NCBI RefSeq assembly: GCF_009938165.1
Contig: NZ_AP019650.1
Location: forward strand, 682,001-746,000
From: Vibrio taketomensis
Lineage (GTDB): Bacteria > Pseudomonadota > Gammaproteobacteria > Enterobacterales > Vibrionaceae
DNA length: 64,000 nt
Reading direction: 5' to 3'
Shown: positions 9,766-20,142 of the stretch, piece by piece
How the letters are laid out: every line of letters starts with the position of its first letter
Position numbering within the stretch: position 1 is the first letter of the stretch
Position numbers and translations under genes: made by a program
Notes under the pieces: generated by a model
Database searches by the model: none
Told to the model about the DNA's origin: nothing
What the model saw: the letters and a program-made list of their open reading frames with translations, nothing else

Positions 9766-10236
9766 ATGTTAAAACACGCATCGATCGTACTGCTGCTTTC
9801 CTCAGTTCTTATGGGCTGTTCAGATAATGAAGTGGGCGATGTCAGCCTCGGATTGTTTACGCTAAAAGACATCAAGATTGGGCATTTAGATGATGAGATT
9901 GTTACTGGTGTTACCTGCCATATTGCCTCAATTGAAGCGGATCTCAGTTTGTCTGATCCAAGCGATAGCTCGATTTCTTGCCGTCAAACCGGTGATATCA
10001 CGCCAGAGATGATAGCAAAGATCGATAAAAGTAAATCTGGTGAAGTTGTTTTTAAACAGTCTAAAAGTATCTTCTTCAAAACCATGAAAGTTCGCCGCAT
10101 CTATGATGCCGAAAACCAAACGTTACTTTATCTCTCATACACCACGAAAGAAACAGATGGTAGTTTCAAGCACAGTCTATCTACCGTGCCGCTGTGGGGT
10201 ACAAAGGCTTACGTTGAACCGGCAGCAAAACAATAA
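9766..10236 (+). CDS. CreA-family lipoprotein
   Basis: A CreA-like (PF05981) exported protein of unknown function. The first 18 residues form a lipoprotein signal ending in the lipobox LMGC. The conserved core is clear: CHIASIEA, SISCRQTGDI, SGEVVFKQ, VRRIYDAE and the final STVPLWGT block. I start at ATG 9766, which places the signal peptide correctly; ATG 9754 would add four residues. E. coli CreA has a normal signal peptide rather than a lipobox. Confidence 0.88.
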   Translation: MLKHASIVLLLSSVLMGCSDNEVGDVSLGLFTLKDIKIGHLDDEIVTGVTCHIASIEADLSLSDPSDSSISCRQTGDITPEMIAKIDKSKSGEVVFKQSKSIFFKTMKVRRIYDAENQTLLYLSYTTKETDGSFKHSLSTVPLWGTKAYVEPAAKQ

Positions 10237-10297
10237 TAATCAAGGCTCAAGCGACCTCGTAGTACTTCGTGTAACGAAAATAACTTGAGTTTCATTC

Positions 10298-10321
10298 GGG
10301 AGGTTTGATTCCAGACCTCCC
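10298..10321. other. Stem-loop downstream of the CreA-like gene
   Basis: GGGAGGT and ACCTCCC arms around a 10-nt loop. It may end or stabilise the creA-like transcript, but no T-run follows on either strand, so it is not called a terminator. Confidence 0.4.
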
Positions 10322-10493
10322 TACACACCTCAGCATTGGTTTTATTTTGTGCAAAACGTTTGCGCTAAGGCTCATATCCTGCGCATAAAAAGCCATCACA
10401 TCGTATTAAATCCACCATTTTATGAAATTTTGATGAAAGAAATCTAGTATTAATGTGATATAGTACAGAAAATTTTCCGACACCCCCTTGATA

Positions 10494-11798
10494 ATGAAAT
10501 TTCCAGGCCAGCGCAAATCTAAGCACTATTTTCCAACTTCCGCTCGTGGTCCATTGATCAACCAAGCGAAGCAACCAGCAAAGCTGTATCGCCCGATTAT
10601 TGTTGGTGTTGGACAGACCATCGTAGACATTGAAGCTCGTGTTGATGACGACTTTCTAGCTAAGTACGACCTAAGTAAAGGTCACTCACTTGTTCTAGAA
10701 GAGAGCAAAGCAGATGAATTGTACGTTGAGTTAGTTGAACGTGGCCTTATCACGCACCAATACCCTGGCGATACTATAGGCAACACACTTCATAACTACT
10801 CAGTGCTCGCTGACAGTAAATCTGTATTGCTAGGTGTTATGTCGCGTAACATTGAGGTTGGCTCTTTCGCTTACCGTTACCTATGTCGAACATCTGCACG
10901 TATGAACCTAAATCACCTGCAAATGGTGGAAGGTCCTATCGGCCGATGCTACACCCTTATCACGCAAGATGGTGAACGTACCTTTGCAATTAACGAAGGT
11001 CACATGAATCAGTTGCAACCAGAAAGCATCCCAGAAGATGTTTTTGATAAAGCGTCTGCACTGGTGGTTTCTTCTTACCTAATGCGCGGTAAACCAGAAG
11101 ACCCAATGCCAAAAGCGGTTGCACGTGCGATTGAAATTGCAAAATCTAAGAACGTGCCGGTAGTGCTTACTCTAGGTACTAAATGGGTTATTGAAGGTAA
11201 CGCTGAGTGGTGGCAGGAATACCTCAAAGAAAACATTACGATTGTTGCGATGAACGAAGAAGAAGGTCAGGCATTAACCGGCTTCAGTGATCCGCTACAA
11301 GCAGCAGACCGCGCTCTGGAATGGGTGGACCTCGTTCTATGTACTGCGGGTCCAAACGGTCTTTACATGGCGGGTTACAGTGATGTTGAAGCTCTGCGTG
11401 AAACAGACCACATGCTACAGCATGGCATCTTCCCTGAGTTTAATCGTTTTGAATTCAGCAGAGCAATGCGTAGAGCTGACTGTGTAACGCCGGAAAAAGT
11501 CTATTCTCATATCGGTCCGTACTTAGGTGGTCCGATTGAAATCAAGAACACAAATGGCGCTGGCGATGCAGCACTATCGGCATTGCTACATGACATCGCA
11601 GCAAATAGCTTCCATGTTGTAACCGTGCCAGGTTCTTTGAAACATGACCGCAGTTACCTAACATACTCTTCTCTTTCACAGATTTGTAAGTATGCAAACC
11701 GCGTGAGTTACGAAGTTTTAACCCAACACTCTCCTCGCCTATCTAGTTCTCTACCAGAACGCGAAGATAGCTTAGAAGAAGCGTATTGGGATCGCTAA
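10494..11798 (+). CDS. gsk: Inosine-guanosine kinase
   Basis: Purine-salvage kinase phosphorylating inosine and guanosine with ATP; PfkB/ribokinase family, cytoplasmic. The 434-residue product matches E. coli Gsk from the first residues (MKFPGQRKSKHYF). The PfkB signature NTNGAGDAAL with the catalytic Asp is near residue 355, and IVGVGQTIVDIEA is the N-terminal strand. ATG 10494 is the start; the TTG at 10488 adds two residues. The gene is intact and ends in a strong terminator. Confidence 0.96.
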   Translation: MKFPGQRKSKHYFPTSARGPLINQAKQPAKLYRPIIVGVGQTIVDIEARVDDDFLAKYDLSKGHSLVLEESKADELYVELVERGLITHQYPGDTIGNTLHNYSVLADSKSVLLGVMSRNIEVGSFAYRYLCRTSARMNLNHLQMVEGPIGRCYTLITQDGERTFAINEGHMNQLQPESIPEDVFDKASALVVSSYLMRGKPEDPMPKAVARAIEIAKSKNVPVVLTLGTKWVIEGNAEWWQEYLKENITIVAMNEEEGQALTGFSDPLQAADRALEWVDLVLCTAGPNGLYMAGYSDVEALRETDHMLQHGIFPEFNRFEFSRAMRRADCVTPEKVYSHIGPYLGGPIEIKNTNGAGDAALSALLHDIAANSFHVVTVPGSLKHDRSYLTYSSLSQICKYANRVSYEVLTQHSPRLSSSLPEREDSLEEAYWDR

Positions 11799-11800
11799 AA

Positions 11801-11832
11801 AGAAAGGCCGCGTAACGCGGCCTTTCTTTTAT
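11801..11832 (+). terminator. Rho-independent terminator of gsk
   Basis: AGAAAGGCCGCG / CGCGGCCTTTCT stem with a TAA loop followed by TTTTATT. It begins 2 bp after the gsk stop. Confidence 0.93.
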
Positions 11833-12020
11833 TCGTCGTTTGGTACTGATTATTCTAACAACTCATTGATTATGGTCTTTGAGGATAGTCCATTCGATTA
11901 TGATTACCAGAGCAAATGTACGTTTCCCTAAACTAACCTGTTCAATAGAACTCAGGCAAACAAGAACCTAACAAGCCTCAGATCGTTATCGCATCTGAGA
12001 CTTGATAGTACTTTTGAAAG

Positions 12021-15000
12021 TTATAGATTTGGATCGACGACTAGTAGAGCAAGTTGTTCACTCAGTGTGCCGGTTAATTGATCTGCAACATTCTCTAACT
12101 GAATAAGCTGTGACTTGCCATCTCGGGTAATCGTTAAAGTGACGTCATTGTCTTTTACTTCTGCTGTAACGTCAGACAACAAGTCTTCAATGGTCTCTGT
12201 CGGCTTAAGGAGATCGCTCAAGTCTAGAAGATCCTCCCCAACTTTGAAGTCTTTGATGACATCGAGTCCCCCATCAACAATATCTGAGATTTCCCAATTA
12301 AATAAGTCATCTCCATCCAATCCATATAAAATGTCATTTGCGGGCTCAGCATCGAGTATATCATCACCCACACTACCGTATTGAATACCTGATCCTTCAG
12401 GAAGCACGGTAATATCAACAGGACTAGATTTTAGTTCGATGTTGTCCTCTCCAAGCACAACAACGTCGAATGTATAATTGCCTGGTTCACTCACGTTCAC
12501 CGACAGATTAGACAAATCGCCGCCATAACTACTCACATCGATATAGCCATTACCATCCGGTGTCAATTCGTCACCACCTAATCTGAATATGGTATCGTCA
12601 GGCAACTCATCAACTAACAGCTTCACTTTATAATCAGAGAGATTAAGCGCATCACTCCCTAATGAAACATGAATATTATTGAGTGGGAAATACCCGTCTT
12701 CGTACCCAACGTTATTTAATGTCTCAAGCTTAATGTTATCGAGCAATGCGCCATAACTATCCGCATGCGATGATTCAAATACTACCCGGTAATCGCCATT
12801 ATCTGGCGTTTGAAAATAAACGGTTTCAGAGGTCCACTCTTTGCTCTGATCATACGTGTAGAGGAGCTCGTTTGTACTTCCGTCAGCAGCCACGAGGAAT
12901 ATAGCCATTGGAGAATGACGATGCCCACGTCTAGCAACATCAAACATTAATGTGAAGAACTGACCTTCTTTTGCTCCATTCAACTCAGTATAAAACTGGT
13001 TATCACCTCGGCGAGCTTCGAGTTCAAACACTTGGTTGTGTTTATCATCGGCATGTTTACCGCGATAGATAGGCTCTCTACCGACCTCTATAATGTCATT
13101 TTTGTTATCTGTTCCCCATATGCCTTCTGCACCATCTTGAATCCCAGGCTCAGTGTTTGCGTCATTTAGCACATCTGAATCGAGATATTTCCAGCGCTTA
13201 CCTACATCGATAGAGTCGAAGTCGTGGAAAGCAATGACTGTATCAGAGTCTTGGGTGATGATCACATCGGCGATGACACCGCTAGAACTTTGACTACCGA
13301 CTTGTAAGGTAAAATCTTCTAAGTTGTCGTCAATATTATCGATGACCGTTGGTATTAACACTGAAAACTCACTCACGCCAACCGGTACCTGCAGCTTACC
13401 TGTTACTGGATCATACGTTACACCATGCGTGAATTGTGCATTTGCGAGGTCTACGTCATCACTGCCAGCACTATCAGTCGGCAGCCCCAAATGCGCATCA
13501 AATTCAGTAGCTGATAGCACTCCATCAGTAAGCAAAACTGTGAATACTAACTGTTCACCTTCCAATACGGTATCTTCAACTAAGCTGACGCTTTCGACTA
13601 ACACCGGTTGCTGTACAGGATTGACGATAATGTTGACCGTCGCTTCAGAAAAGCCACCGTCATCATCCGTTATCTGGTAATCAAACGTTGTAGGTCCGGA
13701 GAAGTTGTCATCCAATGCCACATAAACAATGCCATTCTCGACATAGATATCTGCATTGTTTGCTTCTGTAATATGAGTGAAACGGATATGGTCACTATCT
13801 GGGTCAAAATCATTGGTTAACAATTCTTCGATTGGAATGGCGAATACTTCGCCTTGATTCGCAGCGTAAGCGCCCGGTCCCGAAGCTTCAAAACCCGTCA
13901 AGAAGTAATCTGATGAGTCCGAGCCTCGTGCTGGTTCAATCACAAAGTCAACGGCCTCGAATACAACTCGGTCAAATGCTACACCGCCAAGGTCATCTTC
14001 GTTGAACGAATAGAAGCCTTTGTTGCTGCCTTCGTTCGCGATAAACATGCCACTGGCAACCGCATTGTTACCAAGGTAAGCTACCCATTTACCTTGCTCA
14101 TGATTGCCTGGACCACCCTCATTTTTAAATAAATTAGAGACGGTGAAACTAAATGAGGTTGCTGGTTTTTCTAAGTTAAAAGTGAATTGCTCTGAAAGGC
14201 CTTCCTCTCGGTTGTATTGTATTTGTGCTGCTGGACCTCCGTTTTCATCGCCAGAGACACCTCGCTTAAGCCCATCACCTGAAATGTTCTGAGTTTGGCC
14301 ATCATAAGAAGCCTCGATTTCTCCTGCGGCAAATTCCCAAACGTCATTGTTAAAGGTGCCGTAAGAGACACTGAATCCCATTGGGTCATCGAGAGCAACG
14401 GGCGGCGTATTAGCGCCATCATCTATTGTTACCGTGCTTTCTTCACTGAAATTTCCATCACTATCGATTGCGCGATAATCAAACGAATCATCTGGCGTAT
14501 CCGTTTCTAAGTATCTAAGCTCCCAGTTACCTGGTCCGATCGTCGACACTTCTACCTGTGTAATAACTGCCCCTTCGTTTCCATCTGGCACTGCAATACT
14601 TATTTCTCTAAACAGATCTTGATTGCCGGAGGTTTGCTTCATGACAGTTTGTTCGATCACGGTTCCGTCATCGAGTGTGACTCGGATTAAAACCTGAGTT
14701 TCGCGGCTGTGACCTTCTTCAAACCAGCCCCCCATGCCATCTAAGCCAAGCGTCACGTTTTCTGCGGGTCGCTGCGAAAGATCGATGATGATAGATTCAT
14801 TTTGCTGAATACCGTCACCACCACCGACGCCTAAACCGTAACCAATGTGATTTTTATCAGCATAATATTGCGTTGGTACACCACCAATCGTAGTAATAAA
14901 TATCTGGTCAACGATGTTATCTTCATCGTCGGTAAATGTGAGAACTCGCGTGTTTGGATCGTCCGTTGGCTCGCCCCAATTGAGGAACGAAGTGACACTC

Positions 15001-15896
15001 TCGTCACCATCTAAACCATCCGGAGCCTCTTTCACTCCTAGGATAAAGCCCGTAGATTGATCATCGTTTTGGTATGAAAATTTGGTCGGGTCGAAAGACA
15101 ACACATCACCGATCGGTTCGCCACTTTCGTCAAACAGAGTCAACATGTCCTCTGTAACAGGTTCGCCATCATAGAGAAGCGTTCCTGAGTCAGGTAATCG
15201 CGTGATGACAATATTAACCTGATCACCAGACAAATCGTCTTCAATATCGGAAATTTGATCGGCGATGCCTGATGGATCATCGAACAATATCGATGAAAAG
15301 CCTTCATCGTTTAGTTGAATAGAGAAGTCTCTAGACGTTGGCGGTGTGTCTGTACCTCCTCCTGAACCCCCTCCGTTACCGCCAGATCCACCACCATCAG
15401 ATCCCCCGTTGGAATCGTCATTAGAACTAAGCAGCGTTGTTGAAGGTAAGAATAGAAATCTAAACTGTTCCAATAGAGATATACTCTGCGTTTCTGAGAG
15501 ACCAATCCCTTCCAAGCCACGTGTCTCAAACAACGTTTGAGCAATGGTCTCATCACCTATTCGAGAGACTGTATCAAGCACAGTTCCGCTTGAGCTGTCT
15601 TCTGAACCTGCAGCAGGATCAGTTTCTTCTGAAACTTGAGTGGGATCCTGACCTTCCTCGATAGCAGAAACGATTTGTTGAATATCTTGAGTAACGTCAT
15701 CACCTTGACCGTTATCATCGATCAGAGTGGCTTGCACCGCACGCTCATCGGAAGCTGAGGAGTTAGTTTGTAAAACAAGTTCACCAGCGGTAGGTTGCTC
15801 TCCTGGGTTTATGATGCGAGCATTCCCCTCTGCATCAATCACTAAAGATTGTCCACTTGCAAGATTTGCCATTAAGGCATTCAATCCAAATTCCAT
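12021..15896 (-). CDS. Large T1SS-secreted adhesin (VCA0849-type C-terminus)
   Basis: A 1291-residue acidic surface protein, intact. Residues 1-160 form an N-terminal module with no Sec signal; about 160-185 is a Gly/Ser/Asp-rich linker. Cadherin-like repeats follow (for example VNIVITRLPDSGTLLYDG and PTTFDYQITDDDGG), then a Calx-beta-like segment and a galactose-binding/LapA-like beta region. The C-terminal ~120 residues (GDDILDAE, GLDGDDLF, VIKDFKVGEDLLDLSDLL) match the type I secretion target domain named after VCA0849. AGGTGG lies 4 bp before ATG 15896. No ABC transporter, HlyD or TolC gene adjoins it, so secretion must rely on a system elsewhere. A role in adhesion or biofilm is inference. 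Confidence 0.88.
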   Translation of the reverse strand: MEFGLNALMANLASGQSLVIDAEGNARIINPGEQPTAGELVLQTNSSASDERAVQATLIDDNGQGDDVTQDIQQIVSAIEEGQDPTQVSEETDPAAGSEDSSSGTVLDTVSRIGDETIAQTLFETRGLEGIGLSETQSISLLEQFRFLFLPSTTLLSSNDDSNGGSDGGGSGGNGGGSGGGTDTPPTSRDFSIQLNDEGFSSILFDDPSGIADQISDIEDDLSGDQVNIVITRLPDSGTLLYDGEPVTEDMLTLFDESGEPIGDVLSFDPTKFSYQNDDQSTGFILGVKEAPDGLDGDESVTSFLNWGEPTDDPNTRVLTFTDDEDNIVDQIFITTIGGVPTQYYADKNHIGYGLGVGGGDGIQQNESIIIDLSQRPAENVTLGLDGMGGWFEEGHSRETQVLIRVTLDDGTVIEQTVMKQTSGNQDLFREISIAVPDGNEGAVITQVEVSTIGPGNWELRYLETDTPDDSFDYRAIDSDGNFSEESTVTIDDGANTPPVALDDPMGFSVSYGTFNNDVWEFAAGEIEASYDGQTQNISGDGLKRGVSGDENGGPAAQIQYNREEGLSEQFTFNLEKPATSFSFTVSNLFKNEGGPGNHEQGKWVAYLGNNAVASGMFIANEGSNKGFYSFNEDDLGGVAFDRVVFEAVDFVIEPARGSDSSDYFLTGFEASGPGAYAANQGEVFAIPIEELLTNDFDPDSDHIRFTHITEANNADIYVENGIVYVALDDNFSGPTTFDYQITDDDGGFSEATVNIIVNPVQQPVLVESVSLVEDTVLEGEQLVFTVLLTDGVLSATEFDAHLGLPTDSAGSDDVDLANAQFTHGVTYDPVTGKLQVPVGVSEFSVLIPTVIDNIDDNLEDFTLQVGSQSSSGVIADVIITQDSDTVIAFHDFDSIDVGKRWKYLDSDVLNDANTEPGIQDGAEGIWGTDNKNDIIEVGREPIYRGKHADDKHNQVFELEARRGDNQFYTELNGAKEGQFFTLMFDVARRGHRHSPMAIFLVAADGSTNELLYTYDQSKEWTSETVYFQTPDNGDYRVVFESSHADSYGALLDNIKLETLNNVGYEDGYFPLNNIHVSLGSDALNLSDYKVKLLVDELPDDTIFRLGGDELTPDGNGYIDVSSYGGDLSNLSVNVSEPGNYTFDVVVLGEDNIELKSSPVDITVLPEGSGIQYGSVGDDILDAEPANDILYGLDGDDLFNWEISDIVDGGLDVIKDFKVGEDLLDLSDLLKPTETIEDLLSDVTAEVKDNDVTLTITRDGKSQLIQLENVADQLTGTLSEQLALLVVDPNL

Positions 15897-16195
15897 AAAA
15901 CCACCTACTTGCTTGATGTCATCTTACCCAGCACTTAACCAAAATGAAGTTATTTACAGTTTTCTTATTTAACATTAGTTGTGAATGAAGCACTGTGTGC
16001 GACTTTGGCGTGTCATTCTCAATATTGAAACAACTGTATTAGCAGAGCCTTCATCTAAGGCAACTCCCTCAGATAAATTTTATCTTGTTTGTTAATCGCA
16101 AAAGACGAGATAATATTTTCAATAACAGGCTCCTTTAAACCGTGTTTTGGAGTAAGATTTTAAACCTTTCTTCGGTTTATATTTATTTCCTATTT
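15897..16195. other. Divergent intergenic region, adhesin / yddG
   Basis: About 300 bp, AT-rich, between divergent genes; it should hold both promoters. A small AAACC...GGTTT hairpin is seen near 16160-16180. No gene is supported. Confidence 0.5.
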
Positions 16196-17127
16196 ATGCA
16201 TAACGCCCAACTCAAATTCACCTTATATGGCTGCTTAGCGATTTTCTTTTGAGTTGTTTACTAGCAAGTGCTCGAATCGTTACTGAGCATTTTGGCGCGG
16301 TTGGAGGAAGTGCTCTGCTTTACTCCTTAGCGTCAGTATTTTTGATTTTCACCGTGGGGATACCGAAACCAACGTTGTTCAGCATACGTTACCTAGTGTT
16401 TGGTGGAGCACTGTTCGTCTGCTATGAAATATTCCTTGCACTCGCGTTGGGCTACTCTCATAACCGAGCGCAAGCTATTGAAGTTTCGATTGTCAATTAT
16501 TTATGGCCCGCTCTGACTGTGTTGTTCGCAGTTCTGACCAGCAACAAACGACCAAATTGGCTGCTTTATCCAGCAGTTTTGGTCTCATTTGCGGGTGTTG
16601 CGATAACAGTAAGTGGTAATGAAGGTGTGTCGTTGGCATTACTGATAAATAACGTCAGTAGTAACCCATTGGTTTATTTCATGGCATTTACCGGTGCGAT
16701 TTTATGGGCGTTATACTGTAACGTCACACGTAAACAAAAGTCCAAGCACAACGCGATTACATTGTTTTTTATTGCAACGTCGGTTGTGCTTTGGATCAAA
16801 TACGCGCTTTCTAACGAACCTGCGCTAACCTTCAGTTGGGATGGGACTCAATCACTCTTTATCGCTGCGAGCTTAATGGCTGGTGGATATGGGCTTTGGA
16901 ATATCGCGATTATTGGCGGCAATATGGTCTTTCTCGCGACACTTTCGTATTTTACCCCAGTTTTTTCAGCTTTATTCTCATCACTCATTTTAGGCGTCAC
17001 GTTAAGTCACAGCTTTTGGCAAGGGGTCGCCATGGTCACTATTGGCTCTCTTGTGTCTTGGTACATCACCAAGGAGAAGCGACCAAGAAACCAGCCTGAT
17101 GCTGATCAATCGCATCCAGTGGCCTAG
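16196..17127 (+). pseudogene. yddG: Aromatic amino acid exporter YddG, one frameshift
   Basis: EamA/DMT-family ten-helix inner-membrane exporter of aromatic amino acids. From ATG 16196 the frame reads MHNAQLKFTLYGCLAIFF and stops at TGA 16250. Restoring one G (TTTTGAG to TTTTGGAG) gives FFWSCLLASARIVTEHFGAVGGSALLYSL, which matches the YddG N-terminus and continues without a break to 17127. Further matches include YEIFLALALGYS, VNYLWPALTV and SYFTPVFSALFSS. As written the protein lacks its first helix. A single missing base in GG is the only defect. Confidence 0.88.
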
Positions 17128-17244
17128 CAACCACCACCATCGCAAGCTGATTTCACTCAAATCGGAAACATCACCTTTCTACTGGCACTCGAGTGTACTC
17201 TTTACTATTAATTAGTTAATTAATATAACTTTAAGGGCGGCCAG

Positions 17245-19243
17245 TTGAACAAGAATGGACAGAATAACGAGTCAAACTTAGCCATCAAGAACCCACTTTG
17301 GGCGCCTTCAAGATCACGCGTTGAAAACAGTCATATGTATAAATTTATTAAGACGGTCAACCGCGACGAATCTTCTGTCACTTTGAATGGCTACGAACAA
17401 TTACATCATTGGTCGGTGAGTTACCCTGACAAGTTTTGGCAACATGTTTGGCACTATTGCGATATAAAAGGTGATGTTCAACAACCAATGTTTGCCTCAG
17501 GTGATTCAAAATGGGAAGAGTATCAGCACGCGCGCGATACTGTCTGGTTTCCAAATACAACGCTTAATTATGCTGAAAATCTACTTAAGCATTTCCACCA
17601 GCATCCCACTCAAAAAGCTCTGATTTGTTATAACGAAAACGGTCACTCAGCAACAATGACCGGGCAAGAACTCATAGAACAAGTCTCTCGCGTACAACAA
17701 TGGTTATTAGAGATAGGTATTCAGCCGGGCGACGTTGTTGCTGGCTATCTTCCTTATATTCCACAAGCGGTAGTGGCCATGATCGCAGCAACGAGTCTGG
17801 GTGCCGTTTGGACATCAACATCACCCGATTTTGGTGCCCAGAGTGTTTTAGAGCGATTCAACCAATCAAAACCTAAAGTCCTGTTCTGTTGTCAGCATTA
17901 TAACTTTGGTGGCAAATACTTTGACATAAGGGGAAAAGTTCAAGCCATCATCAATCATCTTGGTAGTGAAACGCGAGTATGCTGGGTTGACCCAACGATT
18001 GAAACGGAAAACACGACGAATACCACTTGGAAGACAATTCAAAACAACTTCAAGCCAAACTCCATTCACTTCACCCCTGTTGCCTTTAATGATCCTCTGT
18101 TCATTTTGTATTCTTCCGGCACGACTGGTCAACCCAAGTGCATCGTCCATTCAGTCGGTGGAACACTCCTCAATCATAGCAAAGAACATATGTTACACTG
18201 TGACATAAAAATCGCCGATCGCGTTTTTTACTACACGACATGTGGTTGGATGATGTGGAATTGGCATGTGACTGCGCTCGCCAGTGGCGCAACGTTAGTT
18301 ATATACGATGGCAACCCACTATACCCAGATAGTGCTACTCTTTGGAACATCGCCGAAGACTGTCACGTTACTTTGTTTGGCACCTCCGCCAAATACCTTC
18401 AGATACTGGATTACGACAACTATCATCCGAGCTTGCACCATAATCTGAGCTCACTACAAACCCTTTGCTCCACCGGATCAGTGCTTTATCCTGAGCAATT
18501 TGATTACGTTTACCATTCCATTAAAGCTGATCTCCATTTGGCTTCAATATCTGGCGGTACTGATATCTGTGGCTGTTTTGTAATTGGAAACCCTATCTCT
18601 CCTGTCTATCGTGGTGAATGTCAATCTCCAGCTTTGGGGGTGGATGCAAAAATACTCGATGGCGAAGGCGCATTATTAGAACAAAAGAGGTGAACTCACC
18701 TGCCACAATTCGCTTCCAAACTACCCCCTAGGATTTCTGAATGATGATGGCGAGCGTTACCACAATGCCTATTGGAACACGTACAAGGGTGTATGGCACC
18801 ACGGTGATGATGTCATGCAAACTGAGCACAAGGGTTTTATCTTTTTTGGTCGTAGCGATGCAACAATCAATCCTGACGGCGTGCGAATTGGTACTGCTGA
18901 GATTTATCGCCAAGTAAACAGCTTAGAAGGGATCGACGATTCTATTGCCGTCGGGAAAATGGAAGACAACAGTGAATCTGTATGGCTCATGGTAAAGCTT
19001 ACAAAGGGAACATCGCTAACAACTAGCTTAATCACAGCCATTCAACAAACACTCAAATTAAACTGTTCACCCAAACATGTACCTAAACGCATCATAGCAA
19101 TCAGTGATACACCAAAAACGCGTTCGGGTAAGTTAGTCGAATTAGCAGTGAAGAATGTGGTTAACGGTGAAGAAGTAAAAAATATTGGTGCGATCGCCAA
19201 CCCTGAAATTCTTGAAGAAATTAGGTTAGCTATACTCAACTAA
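17245..19243 (+). pseudogene. Acetoacetyl-CoA synthetase, one frameshift
   Basis: ANL-superfamily ligase activating acetoacetate to acetoacetyl-CoA with ATP. It has the family N-terminus (SYPDKFWQHVW), the P-loop YSSGTTGQPKCIVHS, TCGWMMWNW, SGGTDICGCF, and the C-terminal KTRSGKLVE with the adenylation Lys. The frame breaks at 18693: removing one A from the run in CAAAAGAGG restores EQRGELTCHN and joins the two parts (about 665 residues). Start TTG 17245 has AGGG about 7 bp upstream; no in-frame ATG is near. The enzyme links ketone bodies to lipid or PHB metabolism. Confidence 0.88.
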
Positions 19244-19245
19244 AA

Positions 19246-19276
19246 ATGGCCCAACAATATATTGTCGAGCCATTTA
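19246..19276 (+). terminator. Possible terminator after acetoacetyl-CoA synthetase
   Basis: AATGGC...GCCATT arms enclosing ACAAT/ATTGT, directly after the stop. Only TTATT follows, so strength is doubtful. Confidence 0.4.
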
Positions 19277-19301
19277 TTGATATCGCGAAAGAACTTTCAA
19301 A

Positions 19302-19735
19302 TCACTTAAGCGTAACCACTTTTCCTGTGAGTGCAACCCCGCGACAAAGGTACCTGCACCACATTGGAACGTTGATTCACTCGAGGTCAGGTTATTTTGT
19401 AGTTTGACTTTATGTCAACTACAGCATTGGCACCTTCGCGCATAGCTCGGTCTTGCAATGCAATCATGGCCGATAGAAAACCCATTCACAAGCCTGCTTG
19501 TCGGACTTATTAAACGCGTTAGTCTTTTATTGGTCTTAAATTCACCGAAATCACGGGCCACTTTGCCATGTTTCTGCTCCCAAAATAGAACTTCACGCTT
19601 CCACCTAATTTCGCTTTTGCGTCCGGCGTGCTGAGAGCTTCGTTGATATTATAAGCGCCGATATCATCTCGCGCATAAAGAGGGGCTGATAACACACTCG
19701 CTATCAATGCGACTAGAGCTAAAATTTTTGTTCAC
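19302..19735 (-). pseudogene. Small exported protein of the 'excinuclease'-misnamed family, several frameshifts
   Basis: The restored product (~144 residues) has a signal peptide (KILALVALIASVLSAPLYA), then ARDDIGAYNINEAL, KFYFGEQKHGKVARDFGEFKTNKK, NAFNKSDKQACEWVFLSAM and a late FQCGAGTFVAGVALTG. This is the widespread small periplasmic family often annotated 'excinuclease ATPase subunit', a name with no functional support. Five or more breaks are each repaired by one base in a homopolymer (A5 to A6, G3 to G4, A4 to A5, T4 to T5, G4 to G5). GTG 19735 starts a few bases after the upstream gene. Role at the end of the APE operon is unknown. Confidence 0.65.
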
Positions 19736-19747
19736 AAGCTCAGCCTC

Positions 19748-20142
19748 TTATTGTGATGCCATTAGCATTTGCTTTTGAATATCGCCGTTGAAGTTTTTAA
19801 CCCAACCATTATATTTGCGGTGGATAGTGCCATCTGGTTGGTATTTCATATTTTCACTATCGCGGTACGTAATATCGTAACTATCTTTATGAACCGTGAT
19901 AAATACTGAGACATAATGACTGCGTACCCAAATGTCGGCGATGAGCTTTCCTGCTTCCTCTGCAGATTTTACTACCCAGCCTCGCTTTGCCCCTGCTTGG
20001 ATAAACACTTTCTTGGCATTATCGAACGTCATTTCTGCGTGCATTGGCTGTCCCATAACAGGCAGTGCTTTCGAGGCGTGTGCCAGTGGTGCGAATCCCA
20101 AAAGGCGATCAGCAAAACCTTTATCATATTGACCATTCTCAT
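19748..20142 (-). pseudogene. Exported hypothetical protein at end of APE operon, one frameshift
   Basis: About 131 residues after repair. ATG 20142 has AAGGAG 6 bp upstream and overlaps the stop of the preceding hydrolase (TAATG), so the two are translationally coupled. The signal peptide IKVLLIAFLGFAPLAHA needs one T added to a TTTT run. The mature part (EMTFDNAKKVFIQAGAKRGW, SVFITVHKDSYDITYRDSENM) is a small alpha/beta periplasmic protein with a C-terminal basic region. I do not recognise a named function. Confidence 0.65.

Noticed and set aside
10351..10365. PurR-like box upstream of gsk (GCAAAACGTTTGCGC)
   Set aside because: The right half fits a PurR half-site well, but the left half has an extra A and poor outer bases. 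Too weak without a motif search.
19302..19735. Excinuclease ABC subunit
   Set aside because: The product is a small signal-peptide protein without ATPase or DNA-repair motifs; the name is a long-standing misannotation.
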